DNA of 5,145 nt, from contig JBBRFH010000244.1 in assembly GCA_038224615.1 (NCBI GenBank), positions 1 through 5,145 of the forward strand. Reading direction: 5' to 3'. The notes beneath the pieces were generated by a model. It was not told where the DNA came from. It ran no database searches and was given only the letters and a program-made list of their open reading frames with translations. The position numbers were made by a program, and so were the translations under genes. Positions 4,985 to 5,145 of this stretch are shown in pieces. Origin of the DNA: JBBRFH01 sp038224615. GTDB taxonomy: Bacteria; Planctomycetota; Phycisphaerae; Tepidisphaerales; Tepidisphaeraceae. Numbering within the stretch: position 1 is the first letter of the stretch; each line of letters opens with the position of its first letter.

Positions 4985-5145
4985 TTACGGGACCGCGAGT
5001 CCGACCGCAAGCCGCAAGTAACCCCCGCGACAGTCCGACCGCCGGGAACGGCTCACTTCCTGCTGCCTGCTCCGCGACACGCCTGCCTCCTTCGATTATC
5101 CTCCGGGCCTGTGAGTACGACCATCACGCAAAGCCCCGCAAACCC
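4985..5145. other. Right-edge region without a convincing gene; two weak start candidates
   Basis: No family-recognisable protein is encoded here on either strand. Two candidates were seen. On the minus strand, AAGGAGG (5086-5092) stands five bases before a GTG (5078-5080) that opens a 31-codon frame ending at 4985. The peptide is Arg/Ser-rich at its start and matches nothing I know. On the plus strand, a GTG at 5111 opens a frame (MSTTITQSPAN) that reaches the window edge with mostly G or C at third positions, but it has no good Shine-Dalgarno. Either could be real and neither is supported well enough to annotate as a gene. Confidence 0.25.
4998..5042. repeat. Pair of 11-bp direct repeats upstream of the operon promoter
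   Basis: AGTCCGACCGC occurs at 4998-5008 and again at 5032-5042, 34 bases apart from start to start. It lies about 60 to 100 bases upstream of the -35 box. A regulator site is possible. In GC-rich DNA a chance repeat of this length in 270 bases is unlikely but not excluded. Confidence 0.4.

Overview
The window most likely comes from a GC-rich bacterium of the PVC group, probably a planctomycete. This is inferred from three things: an RNA polymerase alpha / ribosomal protein cluster that lacks rpsD, an alpha subunit with a long acidic tail, and unusual repeat-filled spacers. No ribosomal RNA is present to confirm it.

Layout. Positions 1-207 (minus) are the N-terminal end of a 2-phosphosulfolactate phosphatase family gene (comB) that runs off the left edge. 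Divergent from it, 213-1634 (plus) encodes an alkaline phosphatase superfamily protein resembling the EboF-type phosphodiesterases. Positions 1635-1795 are a convergent intergenic region. It holds a 27-bp perfect inverted repeat that starts inside the last codons of the phosphatase gene, and a 15-bp hairpin that probably ends the ribosomal operon.

Positions 1796-4873 (minus) are an alpha-type operon read in the order rpmJ (L36), rpsM (S13), rpsK (S11), rpoA (alpha subunit), rplQ (L17). A sigma70-like promoter (TTGTCT, 16 bp, TATACT) lies just upstream of rpmJ. Positions 4874-5145 otherwise hold no convincing gene.

The most striking feature is the operon's spacers. All four gene junctions carry the same design: several tandem 7-base words, a loop of 11 to 25 bases, then the same word in inverted orientation. 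The word differs by junction: ATTTGCA (rpoA/rplQ), TCGATAG (rpsK/rpoA and rpsM/rpsK) and CAATGAC (rpmJ/rpsM). Each array begins 4 to 9 bases after the stop codon of the upstream gene. Two of them end against the Shine-Dalgarno of the next gene. They look like a dispersed class of heptamer-built hairpin elements targeted to, or tolerated at, gene ends.

The five operon genes together supply components of the ribosome (one 50S zinc protein, two 30S head proteins, one 50S exit-tunnel-region protein) and the assembly platform of RNA polymerase. The two left-hand genes are metabolic and unrelated to them.
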